From: CAVZBT01 sp963773605
GTDB lineage: Bacteria; Acidobacteriota; UBA6911
DNA: 64,000 bases
Assembly: GCA_963773605.1 (NCBI GenBank)
Contig: CAVZBT010000001.1
Coordinates: forward strand, 1-64,000
Direction of reading: 5' to 3'
The position numbers were made by a program, and so were the translations under genes. A model generated the notes under the pieces. It ran no database searches. It saw nothing but the letters and a program-made list of their open reading frames with translations, and was not told the DNA's origin. Of this stretch, positions 8,022-16,850 are shown piece by piece; within the stretch, counting starts at the first letter, position 1, and each line of letters opens with the position of its first letter.

Positions 8022-9413
8022 CTAATACCAGATCCACCCCATGGTGTTGAGCCACTGGTGCAGCCACGGCCGCGTCCAGGGATTCCTCGCCGAGTAAAAC
8101 ACCGACATAGCGGACCACAGCAGGAAGACCAGCGCCATGCCGCGGAATGCTCTCGACCCCGTTTGTCGCAACCCGGCGGGAAGGAACAGCAGCCAGAAGG
8201 GTATCAGCCAGAACAGCCAGCGGAGCCCGCTGGTGGCCCCGCCGTAGTTCCTTTGCTCCGCGAAAAACAGGTAAAACACCAGCAGCAGCGCCGTCAGTGA
8301 CAGGGACGCGAGCGCGAAATCGCGCAACGGCGCGGCGCGGTCGCGCGCCGCGCGCCACAACCCGGCAAAGCAGAGCAGGAACACCGGGGAGAGCGAAAAA
8401 ATCCCATGATGTCCCACCAGCATGTGGAAGAGGTAGACCGGCCACGGCTCGTACAAGCTGTCGATGTTCTTGCGAATTTCGGTCTTGCCGGTAGCGGGAT
8501 CTGTGCGGGTGCTCGTGAGGCGTCCCGTGTTCGGGTCCACCTTCCAATACGACCCGGGAAACTCGTAGGCTTGTTTGTCGGCGTAGGCCGGCGCGAGGGT
8601 GCCGACGGCAAGGTAGTTGGTCGTGAAGTGCGCCGCGACCGGCAGCAGCGCAAATGGCACGAACACGACCAGGGTGAGGCGCGGAGCTTTCCACAGGAGG
8701 GCGATGCCGGCCAAGGCCAGGAAGGCCGCCGCCGGGAGTTCGTTCACGGCGGTGAAGGCGGCGAAAAAGCCGGCCAGCGCGAAGTACCGTGGCGACGACA
8801 ACCGGTTGCACCAGATCCGGTAGAGCGCATACAGCGCGAACAGCGCGCTGAAAGCGGCGACGGTGTGGTTGTTGAGGGTGACGCAGAAACTGGTCAAATA
8901 GGTCCCGAGGGCCGCGGCGCAGAGGGAGTACGCGCGCGCCCAGGGATCTGTCGTCAGTTCGTGCAGCAGCTTGCTGTAGAGCACGAGGAAAACGAGAAAG
9001 GGGACGAGGTTGACGGTGACGATCAGGACCCGGATCGTGACCTCGGGACTGGAGGCGAAGCTGAGCCGTCCGAAGCTCGCTTTCTTGAGCACGTAGTACT
9101 CGGCGGCCAGAAGGGTGGGCAAGAGCGGCGGCTTCGAGGAGTAGAAATGCCCGTCTATCCGGACGCGGTCAATCGTGGGGGGCCACGGGGTTTCGTCGAT
9201 GTCGTACGTCCCCCGCTCGACGAGGCTGTAAATGGTGGCCCAGCGCGAGAGATCGTTGACGCTGAGGACCGGTGACGGGGTTTTGTGTGCGCCGGGATCG
9301 CTGCGCGCCGCAAGGATCAGGCCCAGAACGATGCCGACCGCCAACGCGATGATGATGAAGTCGGCCGCAGGCGGGTGCGCGGGAACCGGTGCGTCGGCCT
9401 GGTCTGGATTCAT
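8022..9413 (-). CDS. Polytopic membrane protein, GT-C glycosyltransferase-like
   Basis: 463 residues with about ten hydrophobic helices. After a Pro/Ala-rich cytoplasmic start comes the first helix (FIIIALAVGIVLGLILAA). A hydrophilic loop follows with the phrases NDLSRWATIYSLVERGTYDID and IDGHFYSSKPPLLP, which is the usual first periplasmic loop of PMT-like GT-C enzymes. Such enzymes take a sugar from polyprenyl-phosphate and pass it to a protein or glycan. The gene overlaps the GtrB-like gene by ATGA (9410-9413), which would make the lipid-linked donor, so the pair likely works as one pathway. The exact acceptor is unknown. Confidence 0.7.
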   Translation of the reverse strand: MNPDQADAPVPAHPPAADFIIIALAVGIVLGLILAARSDPGAHKTPSPVLSVNDLSRWATIYSLVERGTYDIDETPWPPTIDRVRIDGHFYSSKPPLLPTLLAAEYYVLKKASFGRLSFASSPEVTIRVLIVTVNLVPFLVFLVLYSKLLHELTTDPWARAYSLCAAALGTYLTSFCVTLNNHTVAAFSALFALYALYRIWCNRLSSPRYFALAGFFAAFTAVNELPAAAFLALAGIALLWKAPRLTLVVFVPFALLPVAAHFTTNYLAVGTLAPAYADKQAYEFPGSYWKVDPNTGRLTSTRTDPATGKTEIRKNIDSLYEPWPVYLFHMLVGHHGIFSLSPVFLLCFAGLWRAARDRAAPLRDFALASLSLTALLLVFYLFFAEQRNYGGATSGLRWLFWLIPFWLLFLPAGLRQTGSRAFRGMALVFLLWSAMSVFYSARNPWTRPWLHQWLNTMGWIWY

Positions 9414-10402
9414 GGCTCTCGTCCGGCGCGCTCGAGCACGCTGTAGCTTTTGACGTTGCGAATATTGAGTGCGAGCAGCAGCTCAGCCAGCAAGCCGATC
9501 GATATCAGGTGCAGCCCAAACAGAACCCCGGCTACCGAGTAGCCGAGCAGCGGCGTCTGCCCGATCGGCCCGCAGCCCGGTATGCCGAAGCGCGCCAGGA
9601 CCCAGCAGATCGACAGGTAGGCGAGGCCGGCTGACCCGAGGGCGGCCGGGACCAGCCCCATGCCCCCCAAAAAGTGGAGTGGTCGCTGGCCAAACACCGT
9701 CAGGAACGCGACGGTCATCAGATCGAGGAAGCCCCGTGTGAACCGGCGCACCCCGTACTTGGAGCGGCCCCACCGCCGGGGCCTGTGCTCCACTTCGTGC
9801 TCGGTGACGCGAAAGCCGTGCGCGTGGCCGATCACGGGGATGAAGCGATGCATGTCGCCGTAAAGCCGCAGTTCCTTCACCACCTCGGCCCGCGCGCATT
9901 TGAACCCGCAGTTGTGGTCGCGCAGCTTCAGGCCGGTGACCGCGCCAACCATCCAGTTGAAGACCCGGCTGGGGTAGACCTTGTGCCAGGGGGCGCACCT
10001 GCGCCGCCGCGCGCCGTTGACGATGTCGAAACCGGTCGCGAGCGTGGCCAGGAAACCGGGGATCTCGGCGGGATCGTCCTGGAGGTCGGCGTCCATCTGG
10101 AAGACGATTTTGCCGGCGGCTGCCTCGAAGCCGGCTGCAAGCGCTGCCGCCTTCCCGAAGTTCCGGCGGAACCGGATGCCGCGGACGCCCGGAGTCCGCG
10201 CGAGCTGCCGGATGATCTCCCAGGAGCCATCACGGCTGCCGTCGTCGACGAAGATCAGCTCGACCCACAGCCCGCGGGCCTTGGCCATCTCTTGCAGTTG
10301 GGTGGCAAGTTCGAACAGCGACTCCTGTTCGTCCAGGACTGGGATGACGACACTGATGAGTTTGCGCGCTTCGACAATGTCATCCATGGCACCGCGGGTC
10401 AC
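9410..10402 (-). CDS. Polyprenyl-phosphate glycosyltransferase (GtrB/DPM1-like GT2)
   Basis: 330 residues. The GT2 core shows VVIPVLDEQESL, VDDGSRDGSW, FRRNFGKAAALAAGF and the metal-binding QMDADLQDDP. RRWGRSKYGVRRF is typical of the dolichol-phosphate-mannose synthase / GtrB group. Two C-terminal membrane helices follow (about 230-300). It transfers a sugar from a nucleotide donor to undecaprenyl phosphate on the cytoplasmic face. The start is a GTG at 10402 with AGGAGGG 12 bases upstream; an ATG at 10387 is an alternative. Its stop overlaps the start of the GT-C gene downstream, so translation is coupled. Confidence 0.88.
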   Translation of the reverse strand: MTRGAMDDIVEARKLISVVIPVLDEQESLFELATQLQEMAKARGLWVELIFVDDGSRDGSWEIIRQLARTPGVRGIRFRRNFGKAAALAAGFEAAAGKIVFQMDADLQDDPAEIPGFLATLATGFDIVNGARRRRCAPWHKVYPSRVFNWMVGAVTGLKLRDHNCGFKCARAEVVKELRLYGDMHRFIPVIGHAHGFRVTEHEVEHRPRRWGRSKYGVRRFTRGFLDLMTVAFLTVFGQRPLHFLGGMGLVPAALGSAGLAYLSICWVLARFGIPGCGPIGQTPLLGYSVAGVLFGLHLISIGLLAELLLALNIRNVKSYSVLERAGREP

Positions 10403-10451
10403 ATTAACACAATGCCCTCCTGATGGGAACCGACTGGCTTCATGGTGCAGG

Positions 10452-12400
10452 TTACGGCTGCGTTGCGCCTGCCACTAGCGGGGGTGCCTCCGCAACGGAG
10501 CGGGAAGAGCCGGCACCGTTTTCGCCGATCACACACAGCGGGCTGCCCGGTGCCGAGTCGCGCTGGCTGCGGGAGTCGCCGCCGCTGTTGCCGTGTCCCC
10601 TGACGGAGGCACTGCCTGCCGCCGGGTTGCTGATAGGCCCGTTGCCGCCGTCCGGTACGGCAGAATCATCGACGGCCGGGAGCGGCGGCGCGGTTGTCGC
10701 GACGGCGGCGGATGCGAACTCCACCGTGTCGAGCCAAATCCAGGAACCGCCCGAGTTGGCGCTGCGCGTCCCCGTCGCCTCGATACTGATGGTATGGCTG
10801 CCGGGCGCCAGCCCGGATCTCGCGAAGATCACGCTGCGGAATTTCGCAGGGGTCGCATACGTGTCGACGATCGCCGCAAGGGTGCCGTCCACATAGACCC
10901 TGGCGATGCCGGACCACTCGTCCTGGTACCCGGTCCACGTGACCGAATCGCCGGTAAAGGTCACGCGCGCGCGCGCCCCGGCATCCATCGCGAGCCGGGC
11001 GCCCCCGCCGTTGTGGCCGCCATTGGCATGTTCATACCAGCTGCCGGCGTACGAGACAGCCGGGTCGGACTCCTGAAGCACGGTCGTGGTTGACGACGGG
11101 GTGGGCACACCGGTGCCCGAGCCGGTTGTGCCGTCGCTCCCGGTGGTGTTGCTCGTTGATGACGCGGGCACCGCCATGAGGTACAGGTCGGCATATTCCG
11201 TTGGGTAGCCGAGCGTCGACTGCAGGCCGAAGTTGCTGTTGTACACCAGCACGCTCCCGTCCCAGCTCACGGAAACATGAGGCTGGTAATTGTAGCTGTT
11301 GAACGGCCGGCTGCGATGGTGTGCGAGCCGGCGCACTTCGGAGCCGTCAAGCTTCACCTGCAACACCTCGTTGGTGTACCGGGTCCAGCCGGGTGTCTCG
11401 GTCGGGTCGCCGGGAGCATACGTTTCGACGAAGCACCACCCGCCGCTGTCGGGTGCGGAAACATGAACGGCTAGGCTCCAGTCCAGCGTCGAGGAGACAG
11501 GTCTGTTGACCGTCGGCAAGCCTGATTTTAACGACGGCGTTGTCGCATTTCGGCGCGGGGTCGGCCGCATTGCTGAGAATCAGCACCTCCTCGCCGTTGA
11601 GGTCGCGGGTCACATCCATGTGGCCGCCGACGCGACTGAGCTGGCGTTGGAATCTCATGTTCCGGTCGAAGAGCTCGATGCCGTTGTAGCGGCTGCTCCC
11701 GGCCTGCAGCCAGGTCACGGTGACGTTGTCGTCCGGCGTGATATACACGCTGTCGATTCCGCGGCCCCCGGTGTCCAGCGCGGGGCCCGAGGTGCCCGTA
11801 CTGATTTGGAAAACGAAAACGGACCAGTTGTCTCCGACCAGGACGAAGTGGTCGCCGTCGAAGCAGATGTCCGATTCGCCCTTGCCGCTCACGGCGGTGT
11901 ATGCGCCGAAGGTGTGAACCACGGTGGTGGCGCCGCTCCCGGTGTTGTACTGCTTCAACTGGTTGCCCCGCACGTAATACAGGATCGCCGGTGAAGTGCG
12001 GGACCAGCGCGGCTCGCTGCGACTGCACCGATCTCCAGCGGCAGGTTACGGATGGACTTGCCGCGTAAGGTCGTACAGGGCGAAGTAGCTCTGGCACAGG
12101 ACAGCACCCGCGAGTTGTCCATGTTGAATGGGGACATCGTCGAGTATTCGTCGGTGACGAACACCAGGTTGCCGCCCGCGTCCGCGTCGGCCTGTTCGCG
12201 CGCGCGTCGAAATCCGTTGAATCGGTGTGCCGAACACCGGGTCCGCATAGGTCTCCCCGGCAACCGGGGGCTGCATCGTCGTATAGTCCGGGGGGACATA
12301 CACGCCCTATCGATTCAGCTGAGAGAATGCCGGGAGACCCGGCGAGCACGGACCACGCGAGCGTCAAACCGACGTACCTGCCGCATGCAGTGCCATTCAT
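10452..12400 (-). pseudogene. Secreted beta-propeller protein with C-terminal carbohydrate-binding-like domain, several frameshifts
   Basis: Starts at an ATG at 12400 with a signal peptide (VGLTLAWSVLAGSPGILSAES). The protein continues only if the frame changes near 12300, 12205, about 12090-12010 (two or three changes) and 11500. Joined, the frames give YVPPDYTTMQPPVAGETY, then GNLVFVTDEYSTMSPFN, LYYVRGNQLKQYNTG and a series of propeller-like strands with Asp-rich turns (WD40/PD40-like, about residues 40-400). A Thr/Ser linker follows, then a beta-sandwich with SYAGSWYEHANGG, VTFTGDSVTWTGYQDEWSG and TISIEATGTRSA. It is probably an exported protein. Whether it is dead or only badly sequenced cannot be told; the changes are not all in one direction. 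Confidence 0.6.
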
Positions 12401-12505
12401 GGTGCGCCCCAGTGTTAAAACGTGAGCAGACAGTATTCGACCCGTATCCCCCGGGGACGCCACTTCAGGACGCACTGCCTTCCGCCCTCGGTTTCTTCGA
12501 GCCGA

Positions 12506-12900
12506 CTAGTTGCGCGCGCCGGACAGCATGGTGATGGTAGGCTTCAAATGCCGCACCAGTGCTTCTTCCGCCAGGCAGGCGTCGGCGCCGCACTTGAGCA
12601 CGTCGCGCGCAAAACCTCCGACGGAACAGAGCATGATCAGCTTCAGCCCCGGGCGCGACCTCTTGATCGCTGCCACGGTGTCCTTCGCGGCGGTCCGGGA
12701 AATCCGGGTGTTCGCAACCACCAGGTCGGGCAGGGAGCGGCGTACCGCCTGCGCGAGATCGCCCCGTTTACCGCGTACGAGTCAGGATGTCGATTTCAGG
12801 CGTGGTGCTCAGCAGGTGCTGGATCAGGCGCTGCAGCGCGAGCGATTCCACCGCCACGAGGACGCGGGTCTTGCCCAAAAACGTTCTCCGGAAGTACCAT
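12506..12900 (-). pseudogene. Degenerate response-regulator receiver domain, two frameshifts
   Basis: From an ATG at 12900 the first residues are MVLPENVF. One base on, the frame gives TRVLVAVESLALQRLIQHLL; after a second shift near 12775 it gives GDLAQAVRRSLPDLVVANTRISR, then KRSRPGLKLIMLCSVG and ADACLAEEALVRHLK. The order matches a CheY-like receiver. The usual acidic pair near the start is missing (VAVES), and the phospho-acceptor position after PDLVV is Asn (ANT) rather than Asp. With the shifts this suggests a decayed gene or a phosphorylation-independent pseudo-receiver. The 105 bases to the propeller gene hold nothing recognisable. Confidence 0.5.
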
Positions 12901-13217
12901 TTGCCTCTCTGTGCTACTGCGCTCCGATTCGCGTGCTTTCCCACACGACGACATCTGGGGCGCCGTGGAAGTGCGGATCCTCCGCACCCCCGCGCAAGCG
13001 GCGTCGAACCGCCGCATCCATACTCTGGTTGCGGCCATCGGCCGCGCTGTGCTGTCCGGTACGCCGCTTACAATATTGCGAGTAGGAGTCGGGTAGCAAT
13101 CTGGAAAATACCTTAGAAGGCTCGGAAAACACCTTACGACGGTGGTAACCGAATGAGGCTCTTTGACGTGGAGTCTTCGAGTCTTTGCGTCTCTCGGATC
13201 GGGGGCTTCGTTGCGGA
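12901..13217. other. Gene-free gap with a degenerate repeat copy and an octamer run
   Basis: 317 bases without a credible gene. AAGCGGCGTCGAACCGCCGC (12995-13014) is a partial copy of the GC-rich intergenic repeat. Near its right end, 13159-13190 read on the minus strand is a run of A/G-rich octamers (ACGCAAAG, ACTCGAAG, ACTCCACG) just downstream of the NarL-type regulator stop; it resembles the run at 60032-60063. CAATATTG (13070-13077) is an isolated AT-rich palindrome that may be part of the promoter for the receiver remnant. Confidence 0.5.
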
Positions 13218-13877
13218 TCAGGAGCCGAGCGGAACGAGTTTGTGGCGGATGGCGTACTTGACCAGGCTCGCCCGATCGTGCAGGTCGAGCTTGCGCATGA
13301 GGCTGTACTTGTGGCTCTCGACGGTCTTGGTGCCCAGCTTCAGCTGTGCGGCAATTTCCTTTGCGGAGCGCCCCTCCGCAAGCAGGGTGAGCACCTCGCG
13401 TTCCCGCTCGCTGAGCAAATCATAGGGCGCGGGCTGTTTCTGCCTGGAGCGACGCACGTAGTGGCTCACGATTGTCTTCAGCGGGCCCGGGCTGAGGTAC
13501 TCGCCTCCCTTCGCGATCTCCTGTATGGCATAAATCAGCTGCGCCGGCGGCGCGTCCTTCAGCACGTACCCCGATGCTCCCGCCTCCAGGCAGCGGGTGA
13601 CGAGCTCTTCCTCGTCGTACATGGTCAGGATCAACACCCGCACGTGTTTGCTTTCGCGGCGTATGCGCCGTGTAGCCTCGAAGCCGCTGAGTTCGGGCAT
13701 CGCGATGTCCATGAGGACGACGTCGGGACCCAGGCGTTGAGCCCTCTCGACCGCCTGCTTGCCGTCCTTCGCCTCGCCGATCACTTCGAATGCGGTTTCC
13801 TGAGCGAGGATGGCTTTTATCCCTTCGCGAAAGAGCGTGTGGTCGTCGCAGACCAAAATCCTGATTTTTTGCATCAC
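13218..13877 (-). CDS. NarL/FixJ-family response regulator
   Basis: 219 residues. The receiver domain (1-120) has the acid pocket D11-D12, phospho-acceptor D57 in DVVLMDIAMPE, the Thr in VLILTMYD and Lys in SGYVLKDAP. The C-terminal LuxR-type helix-turn-helix (about 150-215) reads LLSEREREVLTLLAEGRSAKEIAAQL then KTVESHKYSLMRKL. It binds DNA as a dimer when phosphorylated. Its ATG overlaps the stop of the kinase gene (ATGA at 13874-13877), so the two are translated together and form a two-component system. The target is unknown; position at the end of the exopolysaccharide locus suggests it could act on that locus. Confidence 0.93.
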   Translation of the reverse strand: MMQKIRILVCDDHTLFREGIKAILAQETAFEVIGEAKDGKQAVERAQRLGPDVVLMDIAMPELSGFEATRRIRRESKHVRVLILTMYDEEELVTRCLEAGASGYVLKDAPPAQLIYAIQEIAKGGEYLSPGPLKTIVSHYVRRSRQKQPAPYDLLSEREREVLTLLAEGRSAKEIAAQLKLGTKTVESHKYSLMRKLDLHDRASLVKYAIRHKLVPLGS

Positions 13878-15049
13878 TGGCCTGGCACCGGGAAGACGGG
13901 CAACCGGACCTTGATGGCCGTGCCGTGTTTCGCGCGCCCGCGGGTTTTGGGCAGCGAGTCGATGGAGAATTCGCCCCCGAGCAGTTCGACCCGTTCCCTC
14001 ATCGTCATCACGCCAAAGGCGCGTTTGGCCCCCAGAACCCGCTCGGGCGCGAATCCCACGCCGTTGTCGGAGATGGTCATCCGGACCGAATCTCGCCTGC
14101 GCGACAGCCCGATCGCGACGCGGGCCGCCCTGGAGTGCTGCCCCACGTTGGACAGGGCGCTTTGCATGACGCGGTAGAGCGTCATCTCGTGCGTCGAGGG
14201 GAGGGGCGGCCCGGGGAATCCCGATGTGCGCAATCGCAGCTTTATGCCCGTTCTCTTGGCGAACTGGCGCACGTACAACTTGAGGGCGGAGGCAAATCCC
14301 AGCTCGTTCGATATCGCGGGGCCGAGGTCAAACGACAGCTGCCTTACCCGATCGATCGCTTTGCAGACGAGCTCGATGGCTTCCTGGAGCTTTCGCTGCA
14401 GTTTCGCGGTCCTCTGCGGGAGTATATCGCGCCCGATCATCTCCAGGTAGAGCTTCAAGACGATGAGGTCGTGCCCGACCTCGTCGTGAAGGTCGCGTGA
14501 GATGCTGCGGCGCTCCTGGTCGTAGACGTCGTTGATAATCCGGGAGAGGCTCTTGAGCCTTTCGCCGGTCGCGGCCAGTTCCTCCTCGAGCCGGTGCAGC
14601 CGCGTCGTGCGCTGGGCGGTGTAGCCGGAAATCAGGAACAACTGGGCCACGTATGCCAGGCGCACGAGCGAGAGCGCCATGGCCCTGGTCGACGCGTTGC
14701 GCCGGGGCAGGGACTTCAGGCAGAGCTTGAGGAAATCCTGGGATGCCGTGATGGCGTGCTCGAGCGCGACGTCTTGCGCGGCGAGGCGTTCTCCTTCCTC
14801 GACGAGGGTCCGCCGGAACCCGGGGAAGTCGTGCCTGGGGAAGTCTTCGAGCCATTTCCGGGGGGTCATGGCCACGAGCGCCCGCAACTCGGCCGGGCTG
14901 CGCGCGACCCGTTCGAGGTTGCCGCGCCACGCGGACTCGATCTCGTCGAAATCGGGGGACAGCGCCTTGATTGCCCGTAACAGCGGCCGCGTGGAGCGGA
15001 TCACCAATCGCCCCAGGCTGCTGGCCGCGGCGTTCTTGTTGCTTTCCAC
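13874..15049 (-). CDS. Soluble sensor histidine kinase (HisKA_3/NarX-type)
   Basis: 391 residues from a GTG at 15049, chosen because upstream codons overlap the DUF4091 gene and GAGG motifs lie just before. The N-terminal 150 residues are helical with no clear sensor fold or membrane span. A coiled coil (about 150-180) leads to the dimerisation/phospho-acceptor helix RRSISRDLHDEVGHDL with His188. The ATPase domain follows: VRMTISDNGVGFAPE and FGVMTMRERVELLGGEF. This is the kinase class that partners NarL-type regulators, and the regulator gene follows with a 4-base overlap. Lack of membrane helices implies a cytoplasmic signal. Confidence 0.88.
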   Translation of the reverse strand: MESNKNAAASSLGRLVIRSTRPLLRAIKALSPDFDEIESAWRGNLERVARSPAELRALVAMTPRKWLEDFPRHDFPGFRRTLVEEGERLAAQDVALEHAITASQDFLKLCLKSLPRRNASTRAMALSLVRLAYVAQLFLISGYTAQRTTRLHRLEEELAATGERLKSLSRIINDVYDQERRSISRDLHDEVGHDLIVLKLYLEMIGRDILPQRTAKLQRKLQEAIELVCKAIDRVRQLSFDLGPAISNELGFASALKLYVRQFAKRTGIKLRLRTSGFPGPPLPSTHEMTLYRVMQSALSNVGQHSRAARVAIGLSRRRDSVRMTISDNGVGFAPERVLGAKRAFGVMTMRERVELLGGEFSIDSLPKTRGRAKHGTAIKVRLPVFPVPGQ

Positions 15050-15083
15050 CCTCGTCCTCTTATTCCCGCCGGTTGCTGCGCAT

Positions 15084-16850
15084 TCACTGGCCCCGTCGGC
15101 TGCCGGGGCCGGCGGTGTTTGGTCGGGCCGCACGGCTGAGCTTTTTCGCCATGGTGTGCCGCAGCCCATACAGCGCTTGCGGGTCGTGTTCCCAGTCGTA
15201 CGTTTTTCCGGCAAGACGCGTCGCGCACTCGTCGGCAAAACGCCGCTCGCCAGTGCCGGCGAGCGCGGCCAGGTATTCGTAGTCCTCGAGTCCTTCCCGG
15301 ATCAATTTCAGGCGTATGCTTTCGATGGGGATGTCGGTGGTACCGCCTATCTTGTCCGGGGTGCCGGGATAGAACAGGGAGCCGTCCCCGTTGCCGCCGT
15401 GCAGGTAGACCGCCTGCCAGGGGTCGCCGGGCTGCGTGTAGGATTCATTCATGCTGTAGTACAGGTTTCCCTGGATGCCGTAGGTCCACGTCAGCCACTG
15501 GATCACCCGGTTCGAGATCCCGCTGGCGTCGATGGCATAGCTGGGCCATCCGCGGAAGTACTCGTTCTTTGCGGACGTGCAGCTGTGACTTGCGCAGGAT
15601 TGGTACCACCAGAGGGACTTGGCCTGTTTCAGCAGGGGCGCGTATTGCGCCCTGGGCACGTTGTGCGCGCAGTAGTCGGGGAATCCGGGTTTGGAGTCGA
15701 AGCAGTTGATCAGCGGTGCCCAGATGTCGACGACGCCGGCCAGGCGGGGATCGAACGGCATGGTCAGCAGGTTCCTGATGGCGGGGTCGGCCCGGCGCAC
15801 GAGTTTTCCCTTTGCGAGTACCCGGGGAACCGCCTCGGCCTGCGGCTCATCCCAGAGGTAAAAGTAGAGGCGGTCGCTCCAGCCCTTCTCCCTGAAGTGG
15901 TGTCCCCACTCCCGCCAGTACAGTGTGTTCTCGTGTTCGGTCTTTCCCCACGTACGCAAGTCCGCAGAGGTCACTCTGGCCCCGGGGAGGGGATCGTCAT
16001 TGCCCAAGACCGTGCCATCCAGGAACGGGCCCTCGTAACGGTCGAACGCCGTCCACTCGACGCGCAGCGCATCGCCGTCGACCACGGCGGGCGGGGCGAC
16101 CATGGTACCGCCGTAGGTGCTCAGCCTGTGCAGGAGCGCGGCCTTTGCATACAGGCCGCTGATTCTATAAAGGTCGTCATCGCTGGTGTACGAGCCGCGG
16201 TGTTTCCGGAGAGCCGCCACGCCGCTGAAGCCGAACGCCGTCCTGAGCGAGGAGGTCGACGGGAGGGCGAAATCCCAGACGGTCAGGTGGATCGGAACGG
16301 CGATGTCCGCCATGCCGCCGGCGCTGATCCTCAGGCTGCCGGTGTAGCCGCCCGGCCGGGCCGATTGCGGGACGTAGACCTCCGCCCAGATCGTCTGATT
16401 GCGCCCGCGCCGCAAGCCGAAGGGGAACGCGTTGCGCCGCTCGCCGGTATAACCGTCCACCCGCGGAATCAGCGGGTCGGGCCAGTCGCCGGCTGTTTCT
16501 TCGACGGAAGACGGGGTGTGCAGGGTGACGTACCGCTCCAGGTACACGTTCACCCAGCGGGCAGCGATGACGCTTCCGCCCGGACCTCTCAGGTCCGAAG
16601 GGTGGACATCGATTCCCTCGATATCCGCGGCTGCCGATCGAAGGACAACCTGGAACGGCTCGAATTCGTTCCTGGCCGCTTCTATCCGGGCCGCGTGCGC
16701 GGCCGACGCGGGAGCGGGATCGGTGGGGCGCACCTTCTCCAGTGCCGTCGCAATCCACCAGGATACGGCGGGGGATGCGGGCGGCCCCGCGCCGAACGAT
16801 CCCGAAAACCCGGCCAGTGCCAGCGCGGTCACGATCAGTCTCAGGTGCAT
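15084..16850 (-). CDS. Secreted DUF4091 / GH123-like protein
   Basis: 588 residues with a signal peptide (LIVTALALAGFSGSFGAG). An N-terminal beta-sandwich domain follows (about 30-200, with AARNEFEPFQVVLR), then a barrel-like region in which YFYLWDEPQAEA provides an Asp-Glu pair at the place where GH123 enzymes keep their catalytic acids. The C-terminal GLEDYEYLAAL phrase marks DUF4091. Family members are thought to act on N-acetylhexosamine-containing glycans, but activity here is inference. A paralogue lies at 60424-62085. It ends the run of exopolysaccharide genes, overlapping the glycosyltransferase before it by 10 bases. A polymer-cleaving or trimming enzyme would fit. Confidence 0.78.
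   Translation of the reverse strand: MHLRLIVTALALAGFSGSFGAGPPASPAVSWWIATALEKVRPTDPAPASAAHAARIEAARNEFEPFQVVLRSAAADIEGIDVHPSDLRGPGGSVIAARWVNVYLERYVTLHTPSSVEETAGDWPDPLIPRVDGYTGERRNAFPFGLRRGRNQTIWAEVYVPQSARPGGYTGSLRISAGGMADIAVPIHLTVWDFALPSTSSLRTAFGFSGVAALRKHRGSYTSDDDLYRISGLYAKAALLHRLSTYGGTMVAPPAVVDGDALRVEWTAFDRYEGPFLDGTVLGNDDPLPGARVTSADLRTWGKTEHENTLYWREWGHHFREKGWSDRLYFYLWDEPQAEAVPRVLAKGKLVRRADPAIRNLLTMPFDPRLAGVVDIWAPLINCFDSKPGFPDYCAHNVPRAQYAPLLKQAKSLWWYQSCASHSCTSAKNEYFRGWPSYAIDASGISNRVIQWLTWTYGIQGNLYYSMNESYTQPGDPWQAVYLHGGNGDGSLFYPGTPDKIGGTTDIPIESIRLKLIREGLEDYEYLAALAGTGERRFADECATRLAGKTYDWEHDPQALYGLRHTMAKKLSRAARPNTAGPGSRRGQ

Noticed and set aside
12046..12303. Separate short genes within the beta-propeller region
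   Set aside because: The short frames join into one protein when small shifts are allowed; none has its own ribosome binding site.
15050..15238. A longer N-terminus for the histidine kinase starting at 15238
   Set aside because: The extra residues overlap the DUF4091 gene, have no homology-like pattern and the GTG at 15049 has a suitable upstream sequence.
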